Assembly: GCA_003511945.1 (NCBI GenBank)
Contig: DOJA01000322.1
Span: 1,876-8,412 of the forward strand
Reading direction: 5' to 3'
DNA: 6,537 bases
Origin: Phycisphaerales bacterium
GTDB taxonomy: Bacteria; Planctomycetota; Phycisphaerae; Phycisphaerales; UBA1924
In this document: one piece after another, positions 5,515 through 6,537 of the stretch
Layout of the letters: each line of letters opens with the position of its first letter
How positions within the stretch are numbered: position 1 is the stretch's first letter
Position numbers and translations under genes: made by a program
Notes under the pieces: model-generated
Seen by the model: only the letters and a program-made list of their open reading frames with translations
Databases searched by the model: none
Told to the model about the DNA's origin: nothing

Positions 5515-6537
5515 TTACACGCTGAAGTACTTCGCCTCCGGGTGGTGCACCACGATGGCGCTCGTGGACTGTTCGGGGTCGATCTGCCAGTTCTCGGTCA
5601 GCACGCAGCCGATGCGCTCCGGGCGCAGCAGGCGGAAGAGCTTCTCCTGGTCGGACATGTCGGGGCAGGCCGGGTAGCCGAAGGAGTAGCGCGAGCCGCG
5701 GTAGTGCTGCGTGAAGAGCTCGCGCACCCGGGGCGAGTCCTCCCCCGCGATGCCCAGTTCCTGGCGGATGCGCTTGTGCCACAGCTCGGCCAGCGCCTCG
5801 GCGCACTCGACGCCCATGCCGTGGAGGTAGAGGTACTCGGTGTACTCGTTGTTCTCAAACAGCGCCCGGGCGCGGACGCTGGCCTCGTGCCCCATGGTGA
5901 CGCAGTGCAGCGCCAGGACATCCTTCACGCCCGACTCGGCGGGGCGGAAGAAGTCGCTGATGCACAGGCGCTGACGCGAGGGCTGGCGCGGGAACGAGAA
6001 GCGCTCGATCTCGCGCGTCGGCTCCGCGGGGTCGTAGACCACCAGGTCGTCGCCCTCGCTGTTCGCGGGGTAGTAGCCGTAGACGACCTGAGGGCGGAGG
6101 ATGTTCTCGTCGCGGCACTGCCGCTTGAGCCGATCGAAGAGCGGCTGGACCTGGTCCTCGATCTGGCGCTGGTAGTCGCTGTCGGACTTCGCGCCCTTCT
6201 TGAACTGCCACTGCCCCCGGAAGAGCGCGACGGTGTTGATGAAGGGGTAGATCTCGTCGAGGTCGACCGACTCGATCACGCGGCTGCCCCAGAAGGGGGG
6301 CTCGGGGATCTCGACATCGGCGCGGACCGCGGAGCGCTCGGCGGGCAGCGTGGCGGTGGCGCTCTCGGGCTGCGCGCGGGCGGAGCGCGCCGGGGGGGGG
6401 GGGGGGGAGGACGCGATCGCCGCCTCGACGCCCGCGCGCTTCGTGAGGCGCTCGCTGATCTCGCGGTCGATCGTCGGCAGTTCGCGCGAGGCGAGCAGGT
6501 CCATGAACCGCAGCCCCTCGAAGGCGTCGCGCCCGTA
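5515..6537 (-). CDS. metH: Cobalamin-dependent methionine synthase, C-terminal part (cut by window edge)
   Basis: About 340 residues are visible and the frame is open to the window edge (YGRDAFEGLRF before Met at 6504), so the homocysteine, folate and most of the cobalamin-binding domains lie outside. MetH transfers methyl from 5-methyltetrahydrofolate to homocysteine via cobalamin in the cytosol. The visible first 40 or so residues are the end of the B12-binding part. A Pro/Ala/Arg linker follows, then the AdoMet-dependent activation domain from about PEPPFWGSRV to the end, which re-methylates inactive cob(II)alamin. Its hallmark RYSFGYPACPDMSDQ is intact, and the C-terminus HHPEAKYFSV is family-like. 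The linker contains a run of 16 C on the coding strand giving five Pro codons; the frame is intact as given. The gene is first in a minus-strand series with the Fic gene and small ORF. Confidence 0.95.
   Translation of the reverse strand, partial: YGRDAFEGLRFMDLLASRELPTIDREISERLTKRAGVEAAIASSPPPPPARSARAQPESATATLPAERSAVRADVEIPEPPFWGSRVIESVDLDEIYPFINTVALFRGQWQFKKGAKSDSDYQRQIEDQVQPLFDRLKRQCRDENILRPQVVYGYYPANSEGDDLVVYDPAEPTREIERFSFPRQPSRQRLCISDFFRPAESGVKDVLALHCVTMGHEASVRARALFENNEYTEYLYLHGMGVECAEALAELWHKRIRQELGIAGEDSPRVRELFTQHYRGSRYSFGYPACPDMSDQEKLFRLLRPERIGCVLTENWQIDPEQSTSAIVVHHPEAKYFSV
6392..6407 (-). repeat. Homopolymer of 16 C (coding strand) inside metH
   Basis: The + strand has 16 consecutive G. 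On the coding strand this gives the tail of a Ser codon, four CCC codons and part of CCG, i.e. five Pro. It sits in the linker before the activation domain. A change of one or two bases would shift frame and remove that domain. Such runs are also the commonest place for length errors in sequencing. Confidence 0.9.

Noticed and set aside
5420..5806. Upstream extension of the Fic reading frame into metH
   Set aside because: Most of it overlaps the conserved activation domain of metH in another frame and looks like shadow sequence (Pro/Arg/Gly-rich). Only the part after the metH stop can be real.
1..6537. CRISPR array, tRNA or rRNA genes, insertion sequence
   Set aside because: I saw no regularly spaced direct repeats, no cloverleaf-like sequence, no rRNA-like segment and no transposase-like protein in any frame.

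Overview
The window looks like a chromosomal segment from a GC-rich planctomycete, most likely of the Phycisphaerae/Phycisphaerales type. The main clue is a secreted protein with a signal peptide, a repeated 'D-x-D-G-x-G-P' array with W-D-G motifs, and a C-terminal two-loop dockerin-like module, a combination I associate with that group. The very high GC, the small intergenic gaps and the mixed gene orientations fit. The assignment is an inference, not a demonstration.

Layout, left to right. (1) A 186-base leader carries a perfect 10-bp hairpin. (2) A 1-Cys (Prx6-type) peroxiredoxin lies on the + strand. (3) Convergent with it is a minus-strand gene for a secreted, probable seven-bladed beta-propeller ending in a dockerin-like domain. 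(4) A 172-base divergent intergenic region contains small dyads. (5) On the + strand is a CstB-like enzyme: an MBL-fold persulfide dioxygenase followed by two rhodanese domains. (6) Convergent with it, 10 bases away, the right-hand part is all minus strand and reads metH (3' part only, cut by the window edge), then a Fic-family gene, then a 72-residue conserved-looking small ORF of unknown function.

The most striking feature is the Fic gene. The Fic N-terminal region, with the inhibitory helix motif SSRIEG, is separated from the Fic catalytic core by one in-frame TAG codon. The two halves are in the same frame with no base between the stop and a GTG that could restart translation. The TAG sits where related proteins usually have Tyr, and the catalytic motif also carries a Gly-to-Cys change (HPFLDCNGRIGR). 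This could be a decaying gene, or a naturally split Fic enzyme in which the inhibitor and the core are separate polypeptides.

Functionally, peroxiredoxin (peroxide removal), the CstB-like protein (persulfide oxidation) and cobalamin-dependent methionine synthase all touch thiol and sulfur chemistry. They are on different strands, however, and I see no shared operon, so a common pathway is only suggestive. A 16-base homopolymer in the linker of metH is the other notable sequence oddity.
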